A stretch of DNA of 64,000 bases, taken from Chthoniobacter sp. (GTDB taxonomy: Bacteria > Verrucomicrobiota > Verrucomicrobiia > Chthoniobacterales > Chthoniobacteraceae). Below, in pieces: positions 46,401-54,468 of the stretch. Made by a program: the position numbers and the translations under genes. Position 1 is the stretch's first letter. Every line of letters starts with the position of its first letter. A model generated the notes under the pieces. The model saw only the letters and a program-made list of their open reading frames with translations. It was not told the DNA's origin and did not search any database. Where the stretch lies: the NCBI GenBank assembly GCA_021414005.1, contig JAIOPH010000013.1, positions 186,001 to 250,000 of the forward strand, written 5' to 3'.

Positions 46401-46724
46401 GAATTGAGCGACGAAGACCGGAGATTGTTAGACGCGGCTTACAGCTACAGCTACGCTCAGCGGATTGGAAATCTCCATGAAAGATGTCACACTGTCCTGT
46501 GGCGTATGTTTACTGTGCAAGGATTGATAACCTCCCTTTTGAGGCTTTATCGGTTTTCTTCCTTTATCTGGCGTTTGCGCGATAAGATTGAGCCGGACAA
46601 GCGCTATCTGCGAGAATTGGACACTGTTGACTTGGCGGCGTTGCCTGAGAACGAACTTCCAGAGCTTAAACGCGAAGTTCACTACCTCCTTCGCAGGAGG
46701 ATCGAATACCCACCTGGAAGTTGA
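43419..46724 (+). CDS. Metallophosphoesterase-STAND NTPase with helical repeats (predicted conflict/antiphage protein)
   Basis: A 1,101-residue protein in three parts. Residues 1-320 are a calcineurin-like phosphoesterase: SDVQFG (D12, Gln14 replacing the usual His), SGDL (D63), GNHD (99-102), VVHHN (H214-H215) and HGHTH (248-251). Residues about 370-600 form a P-loop NTPase of STAND type: a degenerate Walker A (VADWGLGKEG, 416-425, with Glu after the Lys), Walker B AVLVLDD (482-488), sensor-like LVFVARQAP, and the GGLP motif (573-576) joining to a winged-helix part. From about 760 to 1,050 there are TPR-like alpha-helical repeats. The design sensor repeat + STAND switch + N-terminal effector is that of antiphage Avs-like and related proteins. 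It lies between hsdM and hsdR fragments, in the lower-GC segment after tRNA-Glu. Confidence 0.85.
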   Translation: MLGSLTILQVSDVQFGKNHRFGNLGALDENDVPFDSLFKRLSADLNILEDLKVRPDLVIVSGDLAELGAKEEFDDALRFIEQLSEHVRLPSSRFVIVPGNHDINRKLCNGYFLNCEGEGTVPMPPYWPKWKHFKTVFDRFYRDVPSVKFTEPNPWTLIEFPELNTVVAAMNSTMAESHLNDSHYGHLGEAQLEWFAAKLAPYRERGWFRIGVVHHNLERGIVRDDENLRDRDDLERILAPYLNVVFHGHTHVGRIAWLSQVTPILSTGSAALKQQQRPEEVGNQYQLVRFTANGFERWLRRYDPDGKKWIGDTRYSQGGIDWHLTEKLSFEDSAETFGPTTEIDAKEAREPVEADDPEERPIVVVTTPISEEVARQKLKSLPRFRLRVENQHRVIRNEEKEFFIEVLRVRQSVWLVADWGLGKEGFLAAAFEKMGGPGALNDVYRLQCGSAKTCDELLTEAESQLGLSFQEFFAAVATSPFAVLVLDDIPPIFVTGAEREAFERQVRPIFDFCPSLKLVFVARQAPIATDPNEIVLLRPLEIQEMRRYLRQHVSAQAGLDGDHEIERISSWSGGLPMHLDRLLERRRYLTLSAILDEEAELNSETASEPIPEALKEEVSALSNATDKRSIHSFRLLKVLTVLRDGETYGSIRRFYEREPFIQEDVHRLVRAALLEDVPIAQTATDLGLVSLYRPQSQPDAPQLLRIPRQVRDYVNSLISDEERDEIIKNSTGLFFGQNWWKGKIRLRTTLSNAYGQSSIAGPGNEHVVARYLLAKALAKHNKRQVERYAMLAINYCNKLIGADRFRDAVTASGAVLDLLRDTSFDKHFVEASGIYGRALRMTGREEHAIEVLEHAIELGGTFLTDDIKAYFFLNISLASEYKDKKKALESAEKVLELAHKESSDAYQAQGVIFRRTLSGNEQRAKLIELERTARNKDRVGAANNIALELARSGGNLRDSLKLIDKVIRSSRDNYNRTRAIIEKVTLLHDNRLDSELSDEDRRLLDAAYSYSYAQRIGNLHERCHTVLWRMFTVQGLITSLLRLYRFSSFIWRLRDKIEPDKRYLRELDTVDLAALPENELPELKREVHYLLRRRIEYPPGS

Positions 46725-46824
46725 GTCTCTTGCGCTTGTTACGCTGATCGTTTCGGCGAAGGAGGCGAGCGGCCGAGTGCGGGAAGAGCGGGCGACGTAT
46801 GGCCGGGAGGTCGTGCCCAGTTGG

Positions 46825-47364
46825 CGCAAGGCGGGCGTCTTCTGGCACACGCAGGGCTCCGGCCAGAGCATCTTGATGTGCTGCTACGCGGGGAAGCTCC
46901 TGCAGCAGCCGGAGATGAATAACCCGACCCTGGTGGTGGTGACGGATCGCAACGATCTCGACGGGCAGCTTTACCAGCAATTCTGCGCGGCGAAGGATCT
47001 CCTGAAGCAGACGCCCGAGCAGGCGGAGTCGCGGGAACAACTCCGCGAGATGCTGGCGGCGCGGCAATGGGGAGGCATCATTTTCACGACGATCCAGAAG
47101 TTCATGCTGGAGAAGGGCGAGAAGGCGCACCCGGTGCTGTGCTCCCGCTCCAACGTGGTGGTGATCGCCGACGAGGCGTACCGCAGCCAATACGGGACGA
47201 AAGGCCAGCTGAATACAAAGACGGGCGAGTATGTCTTTGGCAATGCGAAGCACCTGCGGGATGCGGTGATGAATGCCGTGAGTGATTTTCTGGATGTCTA
47301 CGACGGCGAACTGGCGTTGCCTCTGCGCATCGAAGTTACGTCACCCGTCAACGAGGCTGCTTGA
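46825..47364 (+). pseudogene. Remnant of type I restriction enzyme R subunit (hsdR)
   Basis: The frame encodes the central motor part of HsdR: RKAGVFWHTQGSGQSILM, NPTLVVVTDRNDLDGQLY, QAESREQLREML, IIFTTIQKF and VVVIADEAYRSQYG ... NAKHLRDA. Three defects show decay. Walker A reads GSGQS where Lys is required; the DEAH box reads DEAY (His lost); and the segment between the NAKHLRDA block and the later LDVYD block, which normally carries the FIGFTGTP motif, is deleted. The nuclease N-terminus and the second helicase domain are absent. The frame stays open into the STAND gene 3' end, but homology begins near 46825. Confidence 0.85.
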
Positions 47365-47505
47365 GTAAATCGAGACCGCGGGTTGGTTTTGCCGGGCGGC
47401 ACGGCTGTGGGGTTTTCTGGCAAGCTGCTGATCAGGTCGAGATGGCTGCCGCAAATCGTTTGTCAGCCGCACGCGATGGCGTAATCTCCGGCCCTTTTTT
47501 CCGCC

Positions 47506-50232
47506 ATGAATCCACCAATCCCAGGCCAACGATGGGTCAGCGACAGCGAGCCGGAGCTCGGGCTCGGCATTGTCATCAAGGTGGAGTTTGGGCGCGTGGA
47601 GATGCACTTTCCGGCGGCGAGCGAGCAGCGGCAGTACGCGCTGAAATCCGCGCCGCTGCGGCGGGTCGCGTTTGCCGAGGGCGACAAGATCAAGCTGCAC
47701 AGCGGCGAGGAAATGGTGGTCGCGGCGGTGGAGGATCGCGCGGGGTTGCTGACGTATCGCTGCACCGGCCGGACCGTGGCGGAGGCGGAGCTTTCGGACA
47801 CGATCAGCTTTTCCCAGCCGGAGGAGCGCCTGCTCATCGGACAGGTGGACGAATTGCACACGTTCGATTTGCGCGCGGAGGCGCTGCGGCGGCGGAGCGA
47901 AAACCGGAAGACGCCGGTGCGCGGGTTTGTCGGCGGGCGGGTGGATTTGATTCCGCACCAGATGTTCATCGCGGGCGAGGTCACGTCGCGCCTCGCGCCG
48001 CGCGTCCTGCTGGCCGATGAAGTGGGGCTGGGCAAGACCATCGAGGCGGGGCTGATCCTGCACCGGCTGCATCTCACCGGGCGGGCGGAGCGCGTGCTCG
48101 TGCTCGTGCCGGAGCCGCTCGTTCATCAGTGGTTCGTGGAGCTGCTGCGGCGGTTCAATCTGCTCTTCAGCATCTTTGACGAAGAGCGTTGCGCGTCGCT
48201 GGATTCCGGCGACGGCGGGACGAATCCTTTTCTCGACAGCCAGCTCGTGCTTTGCAGCGTGGAACTGCTCGCGGGCAGCGAGACGCGCGCGGCGCAGGTG
48301 CTCGCGGCGGGTTGGGAGTTGCTCGTCGTGGACGAGGCGCATCACCTCGAATGGACGCCCGAGGAGGCCAGCCCCCAGTATCGGTTGGTGGCGGCGCTGG
48401 CCGCGCAAACGCCGGGCCTGCTCCTGCTCACGGCCACGCCACAGCAACTCGGCGTGGAGGCGCACTTCGCCCGCCTGCGCCTGCTCGATCCGGATCGCTA
48501 TGCCGGGCTCGCCGAATTTTTGGAAGAGGCCGAGCACTACGAGGAAGTGGCGAGAGCCGTGGACCGCCTGCTCGCGAGCGTCGCCTTGAACGCGAAAGAC
48601 CGCGCGCTTTTCGCCGCGAAATCCCCGCGCCTCGCCGCCCGCTGCGACGCTGTGGCCACCGGCGATGCCGCCGCCCGCGCGCACCTCGTCGCCGAATTGC
48701 TCGACGCCTTCGGCACCGGACGCGTGATGTTTCGCAACACTCGCGCCGCGCTCTCCGGCTTCCCCGAACGCCAGGCGCTGCTCGTCCCGCTCGACGGCGC
48801 GGACGAGGACGACGCCAAAGTGCGCTGGCTCGCCGAGCTGCTCAAGACGCTGCGCGACGCGAAAATCCTCGTCATCTGCCGCACCCGTGCGCTCGCCGAG
48901 CAAGTCGCCGAACGGCTCCAGCGCTTGATCGCCGTGAAGTGCGCCGTCTTTCACGAGGGCCTCACCCTCCTCCAACGCGACCGTAACGCCGCCTACTTCG
49001 CCGAGGAGGAAGGCGCGCGCCTGCTCGTCTGCTCCGAGATCGGCAGCGAGGGCCGCAACTTCCAGTTCGCGCACCACCTCGTCCTCTACGACCTCCCCGC
49101 CAACCCCGAACTCCTCGAGCAGCGCATCGGCCGCCTCGACCGCATCGGCCAGACCGCGACCATCCGCATCCACGTGCCCTATGTGCCCGGCACCGCGTCG
49201 GAAGTCGTCGCGCGCTGGTATCACGAGGGGCTCGGTGCGTTTGAGAAAAACCTGCACGGCGCGGCGGAGATCGTCCGCGAACTCGGCGCGCCGCTCGACG
49301 CCTTGCGCGCGCGTTTCGACGCGAAGAAACTCACCGCCTTTCTCGAAAAATCCCGCCAGGTCCGCGCCGGCGTCACCCGCAAACTCGAGCGCGGCCACGA
49401 CCGCCTGCTCGAACTCAGCTCCTGCCGGCCCGCCGCCGCCGCGGTCATCACCGACCACATCCGCGCGCTCGATGCCGACGCGGAGTTCGAGGAGTTCGTC
49501 ATCCGCCTGCTCGACCACTGCGGGATGCACATCGAGGACCTCGCGCCGCGCACCTACCTTTTCCGCCCCGACCACCTGCTCAGCGAAGCGCTCAGCGGCA
49601 TCCCTGCCGAGGGCCTCAGCGTCACCTTCGACCGCGCCCGCGCGCTCAGCCGCGAAGATCTCGGCTTCATGACGTGGGACCATCCGCTCGTCCGCAGCGC
49701 GCTCGATCTGCTGCTCGGCGCCGAGACCGGCAACGCCGCCTTCGGCATCTGGCGCCACCCCGACGGCGAGTCGCTGCTGCTTGAAACCAACTTCGTCGTC
49801 GAGTGTGTGGCCCCGGCGTCGCTGCACGTCGATCGCTTCCTGCCGACCACGCCCGTCCGCGTCGTCATCGACCACGCGCAGAAGGACGTGACCGCCGACG
49901 CCGAACTCGCCGCCGCCGTGCTGGAGAAAGGCGACGTTTTCCGCCTACTCGACCGCGGCGCGGTGAAAAAGAAACTCTTCCCCGCGATGCTCGCCGCCGC
50001 GCAAAAGCTCGCCGCCGAGCAGCTCACCGCCATCGCCGCAGCCGCGCAGGAGAAAATGGACGCCCAACTCCGGCACGAAATCGCGCGCCTCGAAGACCTC
50101 GCCGAGATCAACGACCACGTCCGCCCCGCCGAGATCGCCGCCCTCCGCGCGCACCAAACCGAGCTGACCACCGCCCTCACCGCCGCCCGCCTCCGCCTCG
50201 ACGCCGTCCGCCTCATCTGGCGCATGCCGTAA
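47506..50232 (+). CDS. rapA: RapA-like SNF2-family RNA polymerase-associated ATPase
   Basis: A 908-residue SWI2/SNF2 ATPase, close to the 968 residues of E. coli RapA. N-terminal beta domains (1-110, starting PGQRWVSDSEPELGLGIV) resemble the RapA Tudor-like domains. The motor has LIPHQMFIAGEV, Walker A DEVGLGKT (171-178), DEAHH (276-280), LTATPQQ and a second lobe with GSEGRNFQFAHHLVLYDLP and EQRIGRLDRIGQ. The C-terminal half is RapA-like. RapA recycles RNA polymerase. The 141-bp upstream region has no clear promoter. It adjoins the decayed hsdR locus, but its GC content fits the chromosome, so it is probably core. It converges with the DUF1361 gene. Confidence 0.9.
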   Translation: MNPPIPGQRWVSDSEPELGLGIVIKVEFGRVEMHFPAASEQRQYALKSAPLRRVAFAEGDKIKLHSGEEMVVAAVEDRAGLLTYRCTGRTVAEAELSDTISFSQPEERLLIGQVDELHTFDLRAEALRRRSENRKTPVRGFVGGRVDLIPHQMFIAGEVTSRLAPRVLLADEVGLGKTIEAGLILHRLHLTGRAERVLVLVPEPLVHQWFVELLRRFNLLFSIFDEERCASLDSGDGGTNPFLDSQLVLCSVELLAGSETRAAQVLAAGWELLVVDEAHHLEWTPEEASPQYRLVAALAAQTPGLLLLTATPQQLGVEAHFARLRLLDPDRYAGLAEFLEEAEHYEEVARAVDRLLASVALNAKDRALFAAKSPRLAARCDAVATGDAAARAHLVAELLDAFGTGRVMFRNTRAALSGFPERQALLVPLDGADEDDAKVRWLAELLKTLRDAKILVICRTRALAEQVAERLQRLIAVKCAVFHEGLTLLQRDRNAAYFAEEEGARLLVCSEIGSEGRNFQFAHHLVLYDLPANPELLEQRIGRLDRIGQTATIRIHVPYVPGTASEVVARWYHEGLGAFEKNLHGAAEIVRELGAPLDALRARFDAKKLTAFLEKSRQVRAGVTRKLERGHDRLLELSSCRPAAAAVITDHIRALDADAEFEEFVIRLLDHCGMHIEDLAPRTYLFRPDHLLSEALSGIPAEGLSVTFDRARALSREDLGFMTWDHPLVRSALDLLLGAETGNAAFGIWRHPDGESLLLETNFVVECVAPASLHVDRFLPTTPVRVVIDHAQKDVTADAELAAAVLEKGDVFRLLDRGAVKKKLFPAMLAAAQKLAAEQLTAIAAAAQEKMDAQLRHEIARLEDLAEINDHVRPAEIAALRAHQTELTTALTAARLRLDAVRLIWRMP

Positions 50233-50241
50233 AATCCGCGG

Positions 50242-50901
50242 CTACTTTTCCGCCGGGCGGACCCAGCCGTGCAGATGCGTGAAGGAATAGACGATCAGGT
50301 AGCACACCAGCGAGAAGCCGAAGAACGTGGCGGAGAAGGCCAGCGACTGCGGATTGTTCCAGGGATTCGCCACGCGTGCGGCGTGGCGGATGGTATCGAG
50401 CGGATCGAGGAGCGCGTCCCAGGAGTTCCAGCGCAGGAAACGCCCGAGGTAAATGCCAAACCCGCCCAACGCGAGCATGCCCAGCGCGAAGGCCCAGCCA
50501 CACCATCGCCCGAGCCAGGCGCGCACCACTTCCTGCATCAGGTAAAGCGAGAGGTAACCTACGAAAAGCCCGGTCTGCACGAAAGCCACGATGAGGATGA
50601 TGTCGTACCAATACGGCACCGGCGGCCGCGGGTGGAGATGCACGAGGTCGGTCACGATGTACGGCGCATTGGGAAAGAATAAGAACCAGACCAAGCCGGC
50701 CCCGAAGCGTGGCAGCCAGCGACGATTGCGATTCGCGGCGAGCCCATAAAAAACCAAGGCCGCCCCGAGCGGCACCCACGCGAGAAAAAGATTCCAGACG
50801 AAAAGGCCCAGTCCCGCTCGATCTCCGCAGTAGCGGCGCACCACGAGGAGTCCGCAACTCAGCGCCGAAGCCAGCAGCAGCGCCAGCACCGCCGTCCGCA
50901 T
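50242..50901 (-). CDS. DUF1361 integral membrane protein
   Basis: A 219-residue protein with about six or seven hydrophobic helices. Family landmarks: NLFLAWVPL (about residue 38), RFGAGLVWFLFFPNAPYIVT and DLVHL, YDIILI, and GFGIYLGRFLRWNSWDAL. DUF1361 has no assigned function. The ATG at 50901 was preferred; a TTG at 50931 overlapping the stop of the upstream carboxypeptidase gene would couple the two. It ends 9 bp from the convergent rapA. Confidence 0.85.
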   Translation of the reverse strand: MRTAVLALLLASALSCGLLVVRRYCGDRAGLGLFVWNLFLAWVPLGAALVFYGLAANRNRRWLPRFGAGLVWFLFFPNAPYIVTDLVHLHPRPPVPYWYDIILIVAFVQTGLFVGYLSLYLMQEVVRAWLGRWCGWAFALGMLALGGFGIYLGRFLRWNSWDALLDPLDTIRHAARVANPWNNPQSLAFSATFFGFSLVCYLIVYSFTHLHGWVRPAEK

Positions 50902-50927
50902 CGTCCGCAGGGAAATCAGCCGCTCTT

Positions 50928-51974
50928 TCAAGGCACCCCGCTTTTCGGCGCAGCCGTGGCCACCACGCCGGGAGGATGCCGGAAGCCGTAGCTGAGCAGC
51001 ATCACGCTGTCGTACCAAATTCCCGGCTTGTCGGTATGCATGACCACCGAGATGACCTCACGCCCCTCGCGCAGCGCCGCACTCACGAGCACCTGCTGCG
51101 CTGGATTTGTGTAACCGGTTTTCACGCCGGTGCAGCCGGGGAAACTTTGAAGCATGCGGTTGTGATTCGCGAGCGGGCGCACTGTCCCGTCGGCGCGCAC
51201 CCAGTCATAGCTGCGCGTGCTGACGATTTGGCGGAAAAGCGGCTGCTGCATCGCCGCGCGGGAGATCAGCGCGAGATCGCGCGGCGAGCAAAAGTGGACG
51301 AGATCGTGCAGTCCGTTGGCGTTGGCAAAGTTGGCCGTCTTCGCACCGAGTTCGGCGGCGCGTCGGGTCATTTTTTCGGCAAATGCCGCGGCGGTTCCCG
51401 CATTATCCCGCCCGAGCGCGTGGGCCACGTCGTTCGCGCTTTTCAGCATGAGTCCGTAAAGCATTTGCCGCCGCGTGTAGCGCTGACCCGGTTTCAGTTC
51501 GAGACTGCTCTCGCCGACTTTGCTGTCCTCCAGCGTGCATTCCACCTCGCGGTCGAGATCACCCGCTTCGATGACGAGCAGGGCGGTGAGAATCTTCGTG
51601 GTGCTGGCCGGGAACTGCGGCTCGTCGGCGTTCTTCTCGTAAAGCGGCGCACCGGTGAGGGCGTCAATTACGATAGCCCCGCGCGCCGCCAGCGGCAGTC
51701 CCGCCGTTGCGCTGTCCGCGAGAATTTTCTCGAGGTCATCGAGATTCGGGCGCGGAGTCGCCGTCGGCAGTGCCGGTGCCGCGGGCAAGACGCCCACCGC
51801 CGGCGGTGCCAATGACGGGGTGGGCCGCGCGGGCTTCGCCGGTGGTTTTCTCGCGGAACTGCCGGATTCGATGCGGGTGACCGGCGCTTTTTTCGTCGCG
51901 CCATGGAGCGGCGCAGAGACCGCCGCGAGCGCGGCCACGAGGAAGAGCAGGCAGCTAGGCGTGGATTTGGTCAT
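50928..51974 (-). CDS. D-alanyl-D-alanine carboxypeptidase (peptidase S11)
   Basis: A 348-residue penicillin-binding protein with signal peptide, a Pro-rich linker (about 40-75) and an S11 catalytic domain holding all three motifs: STTK (S124, K127), SAN (179-181) and KTG (285-287). It trims the stem peptide of peptidoglycan in the periplasm. There is no obvious C-terminal amphipathic anchor, unlike DacA. The in-frame codon before ATG 51974 is TTG; ATG is preferred. The next gene downstream, DUF1361, is 26 bp away. Confidence 0.93.
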   Translation of the reverse strand: MTKSTPSCLLFLVAALAAVSAPLHGATKKAPVTRIESGSSARKPPAKPARPTPSLAPPAVGVLPAAPALPTATPRPNLDDLEKILADSATAGLPLAARGAIVIDALTGAPLYEKNADEPQFPASTTKILTALLVIEAGDLDREVECTLEDSKVGESSLELKPGQRYTRRQMLYGLMLKSANDVAHALGRDNAGTAAAFAEKMTRRAAELGAKTANFANANGLHDLVHFCSPRDLALISRAAMQQPLFRQIVSTRSYDWVRADGTVRPLANHNRMLQSFPGCTGVKTGYTNPAQQVLVSAALREGREVISVVMHTDKPGIWYDSVMLLSYGFRHPPGVVATAAPKSGVP

Positions 51975-52072
51975 CAATCATGGACCAGGAGCAATCGTGG
52001 CGGAGCGGGACGATGCGTCTGGTGGGGGCGAAACTATTCGACGCCACGCCCGCGGGCAAGCCACGGAGAACC

Positions 52073-54388
52073 TCATGGTCGGGGTTCCAGGGTGACCTTG
52101 AGCGGCGCGAGTTTCGGCGACGTCGCGACCACTTTGCCGTCCACGCTGACGCTAAAATCGCCGGGTTTCCAGATGACGTTAAGGTCGTGGCCTTTGACGC
52201 GGATGTTGCGCGCGGCGAAGCGCTCGAGACCGAGGTCGAGCGGGTGGATGCGGACTTCGTCGGAGATGGGGTCGGCCTCGATGCCGACAACGTGACGCAT
52301 GACGAGGTCGATGTAATAGGAATGACCGTAATCAAGCGTCGGCGAATTGGGCGCGCCGGTAATCGGGTCGAAGTGTTCGGAAACGCACGGGCGCTTCAGG
52401 TCGCCGTCCATGAAGTGGACCTTGGTGTATTTCATCAACAACTCCGCCGCGCCGGGGACGAGCGACGGGTCGAGTTCCTTGGCCGCGCGGGCGGCGGCAT
52501 CGGCGACGTGGGAGGTGGTCATGGGCCAGTTATTCCAGTTCCAATAGGTCCAGCCGAGGTTTCGCAATTCGGCCAACTTCGGGTAGTCCATCGAAATGGT
52601 CGGCACCGGAAAGGGTGTCCAGAACTCGGAGGGATTGAACAGGTGTTTGAAAATCGGAAGCTGCACCTGACCGCCGATTCCCGCCCAGAATGGATAGAAG
52701 CCAGTCGGCGCTTTCACCAGCGCCCATTCCTTGGTCACGCCATCGCGGTCGTAGAAAAATGTGGTCGCCGGATCCCACAGTTTGGCGAGCACCAGACCGC
52801 GGGACTTTTCCGCGGCGGCCCGCCAGCGGGTGCCGGCGTCCTTTTCGCCGAGGGCTTCAGCAATGGCACCCAACGCCTTGAGATCCACGTAGGCATAGCA
52901 ATTTTCGTCAACGGTTTCCTGACGGTAGTGCCGGTCCGAAACAACCAGCTCACCCATCTCGGCAGCAGTGCTGGGGATTTTGAGCCCAGGCCGCATGATG
53001 ACGCTGCGCTCAATCATCGCGGCGACGCCGACGGCTTCGGCATCGTTCTTCGGCAGCCACTCGCGTTTGTAACTCAGCAGCTTGTCGAAGGGGTGAAAGT
53101 AAAGAAAGCGCGCACCAAATTCCTGCCCGGTGATGTTACTCCAAGGGTAAGTCTCGTAGAGTCCATCATGATCGGCATCCAGCTCGTTCTCATAAAGCGC
53201 GGTGGCCTCTTGCAACGCCGGCCAGAGCTTGCGAAGCCTGGCTTTATCCGGGTGCAAGGCATGGACGTCGGCCAGGGCTTTTACAAGAAAGTTGTGATAC
53301 GGGTAACTGGTTTTTGGACCCTTCGAGCCGGGCGCGTTGTTGGCATTGTCACCATCGAGCACGTCGGGATAGATGTGATTGGCGAGCCTGCCGTCGTGCA
53401 GATTGTCGTAGAAGGACTCGATGTTGCCGTATGCCCACTCGGACGAACGCATCCAGCGGAGATCAATGGTACTGGGTCCGCCGGAGTAACTGATCAGCGA
53501 GTTAAATCCGACGGTGCCTTCCCTGGCCAGCGGCTTGGCCCAATGGCCAAAGCCGCCTACGTTGAGCTTTGTTAAGAGCGACCACCAGCGGAAGTAGTAG
53601 AGCTTTTCCAAGTACGCGTCGCTGCAGGAGAAAGCCGGTATCTTCTCGGTTAGCATGCGATTCCAATAGCGAGTGCTTTCTTCCCGTGCGTCAGCGCGGC
53701 CGACGCTGGCCTCGACCGTCCTCACCACATCCGGCCCCACCGCCAGCGCCACCACACAGCGCTGCGTCTTCCCAGACTGGACGGTAACATCCACCCGCAG
53801 CTCACCCTCGAAAACCGTTACCGGGTGTGTAGCTCCCACGGCACCGAATAACTGCGAGAGCACTGCTCGCGGATAGCCGCTCGCCACTTTGAAAGTCACT
53901 TTGCCGTCGCGCGGCGTTACTTCTTCCGCTCCTTGCAGATCGAAGGTCAGCCGCACCGTCTGTTCCTTGTCCCCACTATTTTTGAAAACATGCTCGGCCA
54001 GAAGCGTGTCACGCGGTCCGACCCAGCAGTACTTTTCCGCCTCGATCCCCACAAGCGGCTGCTTCTCGGGTCCGAAGAGGACTCCCGGCTGGAGTTGCAC
54101 GGCATCCGGTCGCCATTCCACGACTTTGCCGGCGAACAGGCTGGATTTCACCGAGAGATCGCCCGCCATGTAGATCAGCCTTACCTTTGGCCCGACCACC
54201 GCCGCCAGGTTCCCCGGACGCCCGGAAAAATTCCGGTCCGCACGGTCGCCCAGCATCTGGCAAATATCGTGCGGCCTTTCCTGCGCCCGCAGCAGCAGCG
54301 GACTGGCCGCGAGTGCCAGCGAGAGACCGCCGATAAGCAGCCGCGATACGAGATGCCGCGGTGGGTTCCAGCTACGATGAATAGTCAT
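52073..54388 (-). CDS. Secreted six-hairpin glycoside hydrolase (MGH1/GH63-like)
   Basis: A 771-residue exported enzyme (signal SRLLIGGLSLALAASPLLLRA). An N-terminal beta-sandwich (about 35-230) is followed by an alpha/alpha toroid: SDAYLEKLYYFRWWSLLTK, LRWMRSSEWAYG, DADHDGLYETYPWSNITGQE, DLKALGAIAEALGEKD, GYTYWNWNNWP-like WTYWNWNNWPMTT, and LDYGHSYYIDL. The C-terminus is a beta domain. These traits fit trehalase/glucosidase-type clan families, but specificity is unclear. Start at 54388 is supported by a GAGG ribosome site 5-6 bp upstream. It is 80 bp downstream of the trypsin-like protease gene on the same strand. Confidence 0.8.
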   Translation of the reverse strand: MTIHRSWNPPRHLVSRLLIGGLSLALAASPLLLRAQERPHDICQMLGDRADRNFSGRPGNLAAVVGPKVRLIYMAGDLSVKSSLFAGKVVEWRPDAVQLQPGVLFGPEKQPLVGIEAEKYCWVGPRDTLLAEHVFKNSGDKEQTVRLTFDLQGAEEVTPRDGKVTFKVASGYPRAVLSQLFGAVGATHPVTVFEGELRVDVTVQSGKTQRCVVALAVGPDVVRTVEASVGRADAREESTRYWNRMLTEKIPAFSCSDAYLEKLYYFRWWSLLTKLNVGGFGHWAKPLAREGTVGFNSLISYSGGPSTIDLRWMRSSEWAYGNIESFYDNLHDGRLANHIYPDVLDGDNANNAPGSKGPKTSYPYHNFLVKALADVHALHPDKARLRKLWPALQEATALYENELDADHDGLYETYPWSNITGQEFGARFLYFHPFDKLLSYKREWLPKNDAEAVGVAAMIERSVIMRPGLKIPSTAAEMGELVVSDRHYRQETVDENCYAYVDLKALGAIAEALGEKDAGTRWRAAAEKSRGLVLAKLWDPATTFFYDRDGVTKEWALVKAPTGFYPFWAGIGGQVQLPIFKHLFNPSEFWTPFPVPTISMDYPKLAELRNLGWTYWNWNNWPMTTSHVADAAARAAKELDPSLVPGAAELLMKYTKVHFMDGDLKRPCVSEHFDPITGAPNSPTLDYGHSYYIDLVMRHVVGIEADPISDEVRIHPLDLGLERFAARNIRVKGHDLNVIWKPGDFSVSVDGKVVATSPKLAPLKVTLEPRP

Positions 54389-54468
54389 GCCCTCGCTTTT
54401 CAGTTTTGCCTTCCGAGGGGAAGCGAAAAGGTGGACCAAAACCGCTCGCGCCCACGCTCCGGCCAGCG

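Noticed and set aside
42772..47505. An integrated element using tRNA-Glu as attachment site
   Set aside because: No repeat of the tRNA 3' end was seen downstream and there is no integrase; the accessory segment is real but its mode of entry is not shown.
47506..50232. RapA-like ATPase as the motor of a defence system with the STAND gene
   Set aside because: It has the RapA N- and C-terminal regions and chromosome-like GC, and decayed hsdR sequence separates it from the STAND gene; adjacency alone is not enough.
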